The notes under the pieces: generated by a model
Told to the model about the DNA's origin: nothing
The model's database searches: none
What the model saw: only the letters and a program-made list of their open reading frames with translations
Translations under genes and position numbers: made by a program
In this document: positions 16,961-24,084 of the stretch, one piece after another
Position numbering within the stretch: the stretch's first letter is position 1
Layout: every line of letters begins with the position of its first letter
Assembly: GCA_016297405.1 (NCBI GenBank)
Contig: JAEDGP010000019.1
Coordinates: 1 to 32,743 of the forward strand
Source of the DNA: Treponema sp.
GTDB lineage: Bacteria > Spirochaetota > Spirochaetia > Treponematales > Treponemataceae
Direction of reading: 5' to 3'
DNA length: 32,743 bases

Positions 16961-17777
16961 GTCTATTGGCACGAACAGGATGTCGCATTCTTGCAAGAGC
17001 TCCATTTTCAATCTGACGAATGCGTTCTTTTGTAAGATTGCATACATCACCAACTTCCTTAAGGGACATTGGCTTTTCTATTCCGATTCCATAACGCATC
17101 TTAATAACCTTTGATTCATTTGGCTTCAAAGTATCAAGTATGTTGTTTACTTCGCTCTTAAGTTCTTCGTTCATTGCAATTTCTTCTGGCTGTGGCGAAT
17201 TAGTATCTTCCAGAAGTTCACCAAGGCTTACATTACCATTGCCCTTTCCGCTTACTTCAGCATCCAAAGAAGCCATTTCTTTGGAAATAAGAACCATCTC
17301 ACGAACGTGCTGAACATCCATATTCAACATATTTGCAACTTCAGTAAGCTCCTGTTCTTCAGACATGTTTTCTGTAATGGTGCTTCGAGCCTTTGAAATT
17401 GCAGCGATTTCATTGGCACGATTAAGAGGAACGCGAATAGCTCTGCCCTTTTCACCAATCGCTTTCAAAATAGACTGGCGGATCCACCAGACAGCGTAAG
17501 AAATAAAATGATATCCTTTATTCACATCAAAGTGATCGATTGCCGTAAGCAAACCAACATTACCTTCGCTAACAAGATCTTCAAATTCCAGGCCATTGTT
17601 CTGATACTTTTTTGCAACATTAATAACAAAGCGCAAGTTGGAATTCACAAGCTTAGTCCTGCTAGCCTTATCACCAGCGGCAGCCTTTTTTGCAAGTTCG
17701 CATTCCTGTTCATAAGTAAGAAGAGGAATCTTTCCGATTTCTTTCATATACATTGACAATGGGTTCAAATCTGTCAT
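16941..17777 (-). CDS. Short sigma70-family RNA polymerase sigma factor (RpoS/SigA-like), sigma54-promoted
   Basis: A 278-residue sigma factor without region 1.1. It starts with LNPLSMYMKEIGKIPLL (region 1.2). Region 2 reads LVNSNLRFVINVAKKYQ, FEDLVSEGNVGLLTAIDHF and FISYAVWWIRQSILKAI. It ends with region 4.2 (SLKEVGDVCNLTKERIRQIE). All core- and promoter-binding regions are present, so it should be active. Its size is close to Borrelia RpoS; a full-length housekeeping RpoD should exist elsewhere, so I infer an alternative sigma. GGAGG precedes the ATG at 17777; longer in-frame starts would run through the promoter. Directly upstream lies a consensus sigma54 promoter backed by three phased palindromes. 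It converges on recG with a 20-bp overlap and no terminator between them, and is divergent from groES. Confidence 0.9.
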   Translation of the reverse strand: MTDLNPLSMYMKEIGKIPLLTYEQECELAKKAAAGDKASRTKLVNSNLRFVINVAKKYQNNGLEFEDLVSEGNVGLLTAIDHFDVNKGYHFISYAVWWIRQSILKAIGEKGRAIRVPLNRANEIAAISKARSTITENMSEEQELTEVANMLNMDVQHVREMVLISKEMASLDAEVSGKGNGNVSLGELLEDTNSPQPEEIAMNEELKSEVNNILDTLKPNESKVIKMRYGIGIEKPMSLKEVGDVCNLTKERIRQIENGALARMRHPVRANRLKVFVA

Positions 17778-17811
17778 ATTGGCCTCCAATAAGTTGGTTA
17801 CACATAATAAT

Positions 17812-17829
17812 TTGCAAATTTCGTGCCAA
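17812..17829 (-). promoter_or_regulatory. Sigma54 (RpoN) -24/-12 promoter of the sigma-factor gene
   Basis: The minus strand reads TTGGCACGAAATTTGCAA. It matches the sigma54 consensus YTGGCACGrNNNTTGCW at every defined position, with the invariant GG (17827-17826) and GC (17815-17814) at the correct spacing. Predicted transcription start is near 17802, giving a leader of about 25 nt with GGAGG before the ATG at 17777. I scanned for other TGGCAC sites in the window and found none with the correct -12 element. Confidence 0.88.
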
Positions 17830-17945
17830 CTTTCATTTTTATTCAAATTTGATTATAAAAATATAATTAATTTTCTATTTCTTTATAATACAAGAAGATA
17901 ATCATACAAGATAAAAAGCCGCCTGCAGCAGATTTCAACAAAATT

Positions 17946-17960
17946 GAGTCAAAATGACAC
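17946..17960. promoter_or_regulatory. Palindromic operator/enhancer candidate, site 1
   Basis: GAGTC-AAAAT-GACAC, an inverted repeat with one arm mismatch, centred at 17953 (about -151 from the predicted sigma54 start). It is the first of three 15-bp sites spaced exactly 40 bp. Confidence 0.7.
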
Positions 17961-17985
17961 ATTTAACCGGTTCACATTTACAAGT

Positions 17986-18000
17986 GGGTCATTTTGACCC
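17986..18000. promoter_or_regulatory. Palindromic operator/enhancer candidate, site 2
   Basis: GGGTC-ATTTT-GACCC with perfect arms, centred at 17993, 40 bp from sites 1 and 3 (about -191 from the sigma54 start, -133 from the groES start). Confidence 0.75.
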
Positions 18001-18025
18001 AACAGGCCGATTTTTCCCCAAATTC

Positions 18026-18040
18026 GTGTCTTTTTGACAC
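18026..18040. promoter_or_regulatory. Palindromic operator/enhancer candidate, site 3
   Basis: GTGTC-TTTTT-GACAC with perfect arms, centred at 18033, 50 bp upstream of the groES -35 and about -231 from the sigma54 start. Confidence 0.75.
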
Positions 18041-18089
18041 ACAATTTTAATAGCAACTGTTTTTTTCTCACTAAGAAAGCGTTTTTTTG

Positions 18090-18119
18090 TTGACGATTAA
18101 CCTTTTTTTTCCTTATATT
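18090..18119 (+). promoter_or_regulatory. Sigma70-type promoter of groES
   Basis: TTGACG, an 18-bp spacer and TATATT (or TTATAT at 17 bp). Predicted start near 18126, so the leader is about 58 nt. No CIRCE element (TTAGCACTC-N9-GAGTGCTAA) is present. The 406-bp gap 17778-18183 holds this promoter, the sigma54 promoter and the three palindromes. Confidence 0.65.
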
Positions 18120-18125
18120 TATAAA

Positions 18126-18154
18126 GAATCAAAAAGATTCAAAAAAGTTGAATC
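18126..18154 (+). promoter_or_regulatory. GAATC/GATTC inverted repeats in the groES leader
   Basis: GAATC (18126-18130), five A, GATTC (18136-18140), nine bases, GAATC (18150-18154). The middle arm can pair with either neighbour. It lies at the predicted start of transcription, so it could be an RNA structure or an operator. Confidence 0.4.
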
Positions 18155-18183
18155 AATATTTCAAATATATACAGGAGTTAATA

Positions 18184-18456
18184 ATGAAAGTAACACCATT
18201 GGCAGACAGAGTACTTGTAAAAAACGACAAAGCAGAAACAAAAACTGCTAGCGGAATCATTATTCCAGATGCTGCTCAGGAAAAAACACAGACTGCAACA
18301 GTAGTTGCTGTAGGAGAAGGAACCGACGAAGTAAAAATCACAGTAGCTGTTGGCGACCGCATCATGTATGACAAATATTCGGGAACAGCAATCAAAATCG
18401 ACGGCGAAGATCACCTCATCCTTAAGATGGCAGATATCATAGCAAAAATCGACTAA
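18184..18456 (+). CDS. groES: Co-chaperonin GroES
   Basis: The 90-residue lid of the GroEL chaperonin. It begins MKVTPLADRVLVKND, followed by the mobile loop KTASGIIIPDAAQEKTQ (about 20-36, carrying the GroEL-contacting GIIIP hydrophobics) and VGDRIMYDKYSGT. The ATG at 18184 has AGGAG at the right distance; the in-frame ATG 36 bases upstream is rejected because it precedes this ribosome binding site and adds non-family residues. The gene stands alone, with its own promoter and terminator. groEL is more than 7 kb away on the other strand, which I recall is also the case in T. pallidum. Confidence 0.96.
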   Translation: MKVTPLADRVLVKNDKAETKTASGIIIPDAAQEKTQTATVVAVGEGTDEVKITVAVGDRIMYDKYSGTAIKIDGEDHLILKMADIIAKID

Positions 18457-18469
18457 TTAGAATCAGCAT

Positions 18470-18545
18470 AAAAAAAAAGCTGCAGGAAACGCGGGGCATT
18501 TCAAAACCTTTTGAAACGCCCCGCCACCTCTGCAGCTTTTTTTTA
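18470..18545. terminator. Bidirectional intrinsic terminator between groES and the TPR lipoprotein gene
   Basis: A nested stem: outer arms AGCTGCAG/CTGCAGCT, and inner GCGGGGC and TTTCAAAA pairing with TTTTGAAA and GCCCCGC. It is flanked by an A-run on the left and a T8 run on the right, between convergent genes. Confidence 0.93.
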
Positions 18546-18552
18546 TTTTTAG

Positions 18553-20424
18553 TTATTCATAGCGAAGTTTGCTTTTCAAAAGAGCAGCCTGAGCATTTCC
18601 TTTATCAAGCTCCACAGCATATTCTGCACAACGCCTGGCATTCTTCACATCACCTTCAGAATAAAAAATCATGGCAATTCTGTAAATTATCATGGATTTT
18701 ACCTTCATATCTCCAGTTCGACTGGAAATGCTATTATACAAATCAATGGAATCCTGCTTTCTGCCAATGCAGTTATAAAGCATCGCAAGATTTATGCAGG
18801 CCGAATCCGAAACTCCAGGGGAAACAAAACCTTGTCCAGCTTCCCCGGTGTGTTCATAAACCGCATATTCATATAGTTCAAGTGCTTCTTTTTCTTTAAG
18901 GCAATAGGTTGCAAAATACGCCAGAAATTCAATTTCATCAACAGTGAATGCACTTTTCTTTTCAGTGACAAATTCCCAGAATTTTTTGTCTTCAGGCTTT
19001 TCATATTTTGCGCCCAAAAAATTCATAAAAAGATCAAGTGCCACATCATGCTGATTATTTTTTATGAGCTCAACCATAAAATAATCCAGCAAAAGATTTG
19101 GATAGATGTGCTTTCCAAGCTGATTTTTTTCAAGAATTTTCCAAAGGCCTGCAATTTTTTCTTTTGGAGTTGTAGTCTTATCAAGACGATAATGCATTTC
19201 AAGGGACAAAATAAAAAGCAAAGGATTGTTTGTAGCGGCAAGACTTTCATCAATTCTAAAAACCGCATCCTCCACAGGCACCTTTACCCGATTATCATAA
19301 CGTTGCTGCTCCACAGAAGTAATTCCAACATCACGCAAAGCCATCTGGCTTTCGCTTTCTTTTCGCACAGAAGATGTTCTCCATGCAAAATCGGCATACA
19401 AAGCCAAGGCAGGTACAAAATCTGGCCAATTATCGCATGCATAAGTTATAAGCTTTCGACATTCGTCATCATTGCCATTTTCACTGGCCCACTTTGCGCT
19501 GTTCACAAACATATAAGGCAAAAGTCTGCTATCTGCATTTTCAGACAGCGGTAAAAAATTTCCCTTTGCATCTTTCATCTGATCAATATATTGTTTGCGA
19601 ACTTTTTCTGCGCTTTCCTGATCCATAAGGGCCGTAAATGCATCAGCCTCTATGGAAGCAAGCAAAACTTCATCCACTTTGTTTTTGCCCTTAAAGCCAG
19701 AATCCCTAGCATCTTTCAGTAACTTATGTGTGGCCTGGGAATAATTAATGGAATCCCCAAAACGCCTGGCATCAAACATAACAAGTGCCCAAAAAAGCGC
19801 ATCAGATGCCCGCTCTACTTCACCTGGATGAATTGAGGCAGCACTTTCATAAGCTCCCTGGCTCAGTCTCAAAAGGGCACAATCTATAAGCCAGCACTGA
19901 TTTTCAGTACCTACATAGCAATCATAATAAACAGGATATAAATCCTGATTTTTAAATACCTTGTCCAGATCACCGGTTTTATTCTTCTGTAAAGTTTCCT
20001 TAAAGACAGCTTCGGAATAGACTGAACCATACTTTGTGCCCTGAAGAATTTTTCCTCTGTTAAGAGCGGCATCTATGTTTCCTTCTTTAAGATAAAAATT
20101 CGTAAGCACGCATGTTAATTCAAGATTATCAGGATTTTTTCCAAGACCATTACGCAGAGTATTCTCGCACCTTCTGCTTTCACCCATAATCTTATATCGT
20201 CTGAAAATGCTAAGAAAATCCCAGTGGCTGTAAGCATTCTCTTCAATAGCTTCCAGCTCCCTGCAGGCGGAATCATAATCATGCTGGGCAATCAGGGAAT
20301 CCACATCTTCAAGTCTATTTGAAAGAGAACGGTGCTCCGCTTTTTTTGAGCAGGAAAATAAAAGGGAAACGCACAGGCTTGTCAAAAGGATTCTACTCCA
20401 CTTATTCAAGATTGACTTAACCAC
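18553..20424 (-). CDS. TPR-rich lipoprotein
   Basis: A 623-residue protein with a signal peptide ending in LLFSC, a spirochaetal lipobox; the Cys at about residue 25 would be lipidated. The rest is mostly helical, with TPR-like units, the clearest near the C-terminus: INLAMLYNCIGRKQDSIDLY and IYRIAMIFYSEGDVKNARRC. It probably sits on a periplasmic membrane face as a scaffold; function unknown. The start is GTG, with a GGGG ribosome binding site five bases before it. It lies 70 bp downstream of nusB, across a terminator-like hairpin, so it may be expressed by read-through. I recall a TPR gene in the same position in T. pallidum. Confidence 0.85.
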   Translation of the reverse strand: MVKSILNKWSRILLTSLCVSLLFSCSKKAEHRSLSNRLEDVDSLIAQHDYDSACRELEAIEENAYSHWDFLSIFRRYKIMGESRRCENTLRNGLGKNPDNLELTCVLTNFYLKEGNIDAALNRGKILQGTKYGSVYSEAVFKETLQKNKTGDLDKVFKNQDLYPVYYDCYVGTENQCWLIDCALLRLSQGAYESAASIHPGEVERASDALFWALVMFDARRFGDSINYSQATHKLLKDARDSGFKGKNKVDEVLLASIEADAFTALMDQESAEKVRKQYIDQMKDAKGNFLPLSENADSRLLPYMFVNSAKWASENGNDDECRKLITYACDNWPDFVPALALYADFAWRTSSVRKESESQMALRDVGITSVEQQRYDNRVKVPVEDAVFRIDESLAATNNPLLFILSLEMHYRLDKTTTPKEKIAGLWKILEKNQLGKHIYPNLLLDYFMVELIKNNQHDVALDLFMNFLGAKYEKPEDKKFWEFVTEKKSAFTVDEIEFLAYFATYCLKEKEALELYEYAVYEHTGEAGQGFVSPGVSDSACINLAMLYNCIGRKQDSIDLYNSISSRTGDMKVKSMIIYRIAMIFYSEGDVKNARRCAEYAVELDKGNAQAALLKSKLRYE

Positions 20425-20450
20425 GGTTTCCCCTTTTTATTGAATTAATG

Positions 20451-20488
20451 CAAAAAGCTGCTTAAAATCAGTTTGATTCCAAGCAGCT
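20451..20488 (-). terminator. Intrinsic terminator or attenuator after nusB
   Basis: On the minus strand AGCTGCTT pairs with AAGCAGCT across a 17-nt loop, followed by TTTTT. It lies between nusB and the TPR lipoprotein gene, so it may be partial. Confidence 0.6.
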
Positions 20489-20494
20489 CAAAAA

Positions 20495-21028
20495 TTATTT
20501 TGCAATATCTTTGCTGATCTTATCAAGCACAGCATTCGTAAATTTATGGGAATCATCAGCCCCATAATCCTTTACGATTTCAACAGCTTCATCAATAATT
20601 ACAGATGAATGTGTATCTTTCTGATAAAGAAGAGAATACACACTCATACGAATTACACTTAAAGCAACCTTATTGATTCGATCCATAGACCACTTTGCAG
20701 AAAGATGAGACTTAATCAAAGCATCAACTTCATCAATATGCTCCAAAGTACCACGAATTAAAAGTGTTGCAAAAGCAAAAATTTCCTGTTTTTTATCTGG
20801 TGAAAGTTTTTCAAAAAGCTCAAGCTGCTTATCTTGAAGGCAATATTTTACGCCATCAGATGGAATTTCTCCATCCATGGCTTCAACTTCATCACCCTGA
20901 GCATCTGCATCCTCTGAACTATCTCTTTCTATCCAGCTGAAAGTTGTAAGGTCTTCCTGTGGAACACCGCCAACAGACCAGGAATACAATGCCTGGAACG
21001 CAAGAATACGACCAATTCGTCTAGACAT
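20495..21028 (-). CDS. nusB: Transcription antitermination factor NusB
   Basis: NusB binds boxA RNA with NusE (S10) and supports rRNA transcription. The sequence has the family start MSRRIGRILAFQALYSW and the C-terminal signature SSVIIDEAVEIVKDYGADDSHKFTNAVLDKI. At 177 residues it exceeds the usual 140 or so. The extra length is an acidic segment (about 33-60: SSEDADAQGDEVEAMDGE) after the first helix, where the family has a short loop. An AGGA ribosome binding site lies in the 9-bp gap after the foldase gene, so the two are cotranscribed. Confidence 0.93.
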   Translation of the reverse strand: MSRRIGRILAFQALYSWSVGGVPQEDLTTFSWIERDSSEDADAQGDEVEAMDGEIPSDGVKYCLQDKQLELFEKLSPDKKQEIFAFATLLIRGTLEHIDEVDALIKSHLSAKWSMDRINKVALSVIRMSVYSLLYQKDTHSSVIIDEAVEIVKDYGADDSHKFTNAVLDKISKDIAK

Positions 21029-21037
21029 TTTTTTTCC

Positions 21038-22114
21038 TTACCAAGCAAGAAGTTTTTCAAGTTCTTTACCAGTCTTTTTGCGATCTACATTTGCTGATTT
21101 ATCAAGGGACTGGGCAATTTTCTGTGCTTCCATCTGAAGGAACTGCATTTTTTTCTGCTGACCAACAGTGTCTTTAATGAAATCATATACAGTGCGAGTT
21201 GTTTCAGGCTGAACAAGATCACTTAATGTAAGCATTTTTCCTTCGTACTTCTTAATCACAGAATAGAACTGATAGCTGGTTTCCCTTTCTGAAAGTGGAG
21301 AAACATAATCACTTGAGTTTGCAAAAAGGGCAAGCAAATCCTGCAATGAAATTCCAAGCTGCTTTGCACTCAATTCATTTTTATTAATGAACACATCACC
21401 AGCCTGATATCCTGAATTTTCTGTTTTAGAATCTTTTAAAATCTGAGTTGTAGAGGCTTTCTTGTCCTTCAAGTCCGAATAAAGTTTTTCGGCCTTAGCT
21501 TTTGCAGCTGCGGCATCATTACCTTTTGGAATGATTACAAGAAACATCTTCATCATGTCAGGCTGAACAAAGTTAGTTTTGTTCAATTCATAATAGCCAC
21601 GGATTTCTTCATCTGTCGGGGCAACCTTTTCCAACTCAGACTTACTCTGGGCAACTATGTAGTTCTGTGAAAGAAGCTGGTTTTTCATATAATTCTTATA
21701 TTCAGAATAAGACATTCCTGCCTGCTTCTTCATATATTCGTCAATTGTCATTTTTTCCTGTTTCTGAACAAGTTCTTCAAACTGCTGCTGTGTAACACGA
21801 CGACCAATCTGCTGTGACACCGACTGAAGGAAATATTCTTCAATCGTGCTGTCAGGAATTGTCATACCAGACTTTATTGCGGCCTGAGCAACAAGTTCTT
21901 CCTGAATAAGTGCATCAAGAACTTTCTTTCTGTCATCTACAGAAAGAGCAGCACCTGTCTGTTTCTGATATGCTTCAACCCTAGTCTTAAGTTTTTTCAA
22001 AGTTATAGATTCATTGTTATTGAGCTTTACAACAGCCAGAACCTGCAAATCTGCCTGAGCAAATAAACTTGCTCCCATAAGCAAAGCACAAAAAGTAAGA
22101 ATGAAACGCTTCAT
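21038..22114 (-). CDS. SurA/PrsA-like periplasmic foldase (parvulin-type)
   Basis: A 358-residue secreted protein. The signal peptide MKRFILTFCALLMGASLFA is followed by QAD. The N-terminal helical part (about 30-175: KKVLDALIQEELVAQAAI, PDSTIEEYFLQSV) resembles the SurA N-domain. PTDEEIRGYYELNKTNF leads into a parvulin-like region (MMKMFLVIIPKGND to QFYSVIKKYEG). It probably chaperones envelope proteins; prolyl isomerase activity cannot be confirmed because the catalytic His/Asp pattern is not obvious. It corresponds in position, as I recall, to T. pallidum Tpn39b. A promoter with TATAAT lies 34 bp upstream and the ribosome binding site is AGGAAAGG. It heads the foldase-nusB transcription unit. 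Confidence 0.82.
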   Translation of the reverse strand: MKRFILTFCALLMGASLFAQADLQVLAVVKLNNNESITLKKLKTRVEAYQKQTGAALSVDDRKKVLDALIQEELVAQAAIKSGMTIPDSTIEEYFLQSVSQQIGRRVTQQQFEELVQKQEKMTIDEYMKKQAGMSYSEYKNYMKNQLLSQNYIVAQSKSELEKVAPTDEEIRGYYELNKTNFVQPDMMKMFLVIIPKGNDAAAAKAKAEKLYSDLKDKKASTTQILKDSKTENSGYQAGDVFINKNELSAKQLGISLQDLLALFANSSDYVSPLSERETSYQFYSVIKKYEGKMLTLSDLVQPETTRTVYDFIKDTVGQQKKMQFLQMEAQKIAQSLDKSANVDRKKTGKELEKLLAW

Positions 22115-22147
22115 AAATAACCTTTCCTATTAATTTTTTATTCAATA

Positions 22148-22153
22148 ATTATA
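22148..22153 (-). promoter_or_regulatory. -10 element of the foldase-nusB promoter
   Basis: TATAAT on the minus strand, with TAACCA 17 bp upstream, gives a leader of about 28 nt with a good ribosome binding site. Confidence 0.6.
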
Positions 22154-22249
22154 ACAGAAGTATACCTCATTGGTTACAAAATTCTACGCTGAAATAAAAA
22201 AAATCATCGTAGACACTAACCTCAGAAACATGTCCTGTCATTAAGCGAA

Positions 22250-24073
22250 TTATTTATCCAATGGAAGTCCGCCAGAAATTGTAGCGCGGATACGACGAAC
22301 ACCAGCAGAAGATGACTGTTCCTTTTCAATCTTGAAGTCACCAATCTGAAGAGTGTGCTGAACGTGTGGACCACCACAAACTTCTTTAGAGAACCAGTCG
22401 TTCTTTACATCGCGACCGATTGTGTAAACCTTTACAGATTCACCGTACTTATTGCTGAACAAAGCACGGGCACCTTCTGCCTTTGCTTCTTCAAGTGTCA
22501 TTACTCGCATATCAACTGGAAGGTCAGCCTTGATCTGCTGGTTTACCATATCCTGAACTTTCTGGATTTCTTCCTTAGTCATTGGACGTTCAAAAGTAAA
22601 GTCAAAGCGCATACGTTCGTTGTTAATGTTAGAACCCTTCTGAGCAACCTGATCTCCAAGAACGTTTACAAGTGCCTGCTGCAGCAAGTGGGTTGCGGTG
22701 TGGTACTTTGTAGTAACATCAGACTGTTCTGCAAGACCACCCTTTGCCTTACCGGCATCAAGTGATTTAGAAGCTTCCTGATGTTTCTTTTCTGCTTCCT
22801 TAAAACCTTCAACATCAACTGTAAAGCCGTTTTCAGCTCCAAGTTCCTGTGTAAGTTCCAAAGGATAACCGTATGTTTCGTAAAGGTTGTAAGCAACCTT
22901 ACCAGAAATAATCTTTTTAGGATTCTTCATAAGATTTGGCAAAAGTTTCTGGAATTCAGCTTCGCCTTTCTTAAGAGTTGTGCGGAACTTAGCTTCTTCT
23001 GCTGTAAGTTCTTTCTGAATCTTGTCTTTATTCGTTTCAAGTTCAGCATAAGCGCACTTGAAGTTTTCAATTACTGCAACTGCAATATCAGCAAGGAAGT
23101 CTTTTTCGATACCAAGCTTCATACCGTGGCGAACTGCACGACGGATAAGACGACGAAGAACGTAACCTGCACCAACATTTGATGGAGTTACACCTTTTGT
23201 ATCACCAATAATGAATACTGATGCGCGGCTATGATCTGCAATGATGCGAACGCTCTTGTCTTTTTCTTCATCAGTACCATATTTGTAATTTGCAAGTTCT
23301 TCAATCTTAGCAATGATTGGCTGGAAAACTTCTGTAAGATACACAGATGTTTTTCCCTGAAGGATACAGTTAGTTCTTTCAAGACCCATACCTGTATCAA
23401 CATTTTTCTTTGGAAGTGGAACCAGAGTTTTTTCGTCTACGCGGTTAAACTGCATAAAAACGTTGTTCCAGATTTCCATCCAGTTAGCAGAATCTGTGCC
23501 CTTGTTTGAACCTTCTGGAGGAAGACCTTCGCCAACCCAGTAAAAAATTTCTGTATCTGGACCACATGGACCTGTAGGACCTGCAGCCCACCAGTTGTCG
23601 CTGGCTGGAAGATAAGCGATCTTGTCTTCTGGCATACCAACTGACTTCCAGGCTTCTGCAGCTTCTTCATCCCGGGGAGCATTTTCGTCTCCGGCAAATA
23701 CTGTTACAGAGATTTTGCGAGGATCAAGGGCAAGCCAGTCCTTTGAAGTTAAAAATTCGTAAGAAAATGAAATAGATTCTTTTTTGAAGTAGTCACCAAG
23801 GGACCAGTTACCAAGCATTTCAAAGCATGTAAGATGGCTTGGATCCCCTACTTCATCAATATCACCAGTGCGTACACACTTCTGGTAGTCAGTAAGACGT
23901 GTTCCGGCAGGATGCTTTTCACCTAAAAGATAAGGAACAAGGGGATGCATTCCAGCTGTTGTGAAAAGTACAGATGGGTCATTTTCTGGAATCAAAGACT
24001 GTCCAGAAATTTCAGCGTGATTTTTACTCTTAAAGAACTCAATATATTTTGAGCGTAATTCATTTGCAGTCAT
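22250..24073 (-). CDS. alaS: Alanyl-tRNA synthetase, short form lacking the C-Ala domain
   Basis: A class II synthetase charging tRNA-Ala. The catalytic core starts MTANELRSKYIEFF and has FTTAGMHPLVPYLLG, FEMLGNWSLGDYFK (motif 2 region) and VDTGMGLERT (motif 3 region). The editing domain has the zinc/hydrolysis motifs HTATH (His458, His462) and CGGPH (Cys566, His570), so mischarged Ser/Gly should be cleared. At 607 residues it stops right after the editing domain (RIRATISGG); the typical enzyme is about 860-880 and ends with the C-Ala domain. The stop is clean and no C-Ala sequence follows, so this is a genuine short form; I recall T. pallidum having a similar length. It lies 11 bp downstream of a membrane-anchored protein gene. 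Confidence 0.95.
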   Translation of the reverse strand: MTANELRSKYIEFFKSKNHAEISGQSLIPENDPSVLFTTAGMHPLVPYLLGEKHPAGTRLTDYQKCVRTGDIDEVGDPSHLTCFEMLGNWSLGDYFKKESISFSYEFLTSKDWLALDPRKISVTVFAGDENAPRDEEAAEAWKSVGMPEDKIAYLPASDNWWAAGPTGPCGPDTEIFYWVGEGLPPEGSNKGTDSANWMEIWNNVFMQFNRVDEKTLVPLPKKNVDTGMGLERTNCILQGKTSVYLTEVFQPIIAKIEELANYKYGTDEEKDKSVRIIADHSRASVFIIGDTKGVTPSNVGAGYVLRRLIRRAVRHGMKLGIEKDFLADIAVAVIENFKCAYAELETNKDKIQKELTAEEAKFRTTLKKGEAEFQKLLPNLMKNPKKIISGKVAYNLYETYGYPLELTQELGAENGFTVDVEGFKEAEKKHQEASKSLDAGKAKGGLAEQSDVTTKYHTATHLLQQALVNVLGDQVAQKGSNINNERMRFDFTFERPMTKEEIQKVQDMVNQQIKADLPVDMRVMTLEEAKAEGARALFSNKYGESVKVYTIGRDVKNDWFSKEVCGGPHVQHTLQIGDFKIEKEQSSSAGVRRIRATISGGLPLDK

Positions 24074-24084
24074 AATGGTTAATC

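Noticed and set aside
18000..18184. CIRCE (HrcA) operator at groES
   Set aside because: No TTAGCACTC or GAGTGCTAA arms found; the palindromes present have a different sequence and spacing.
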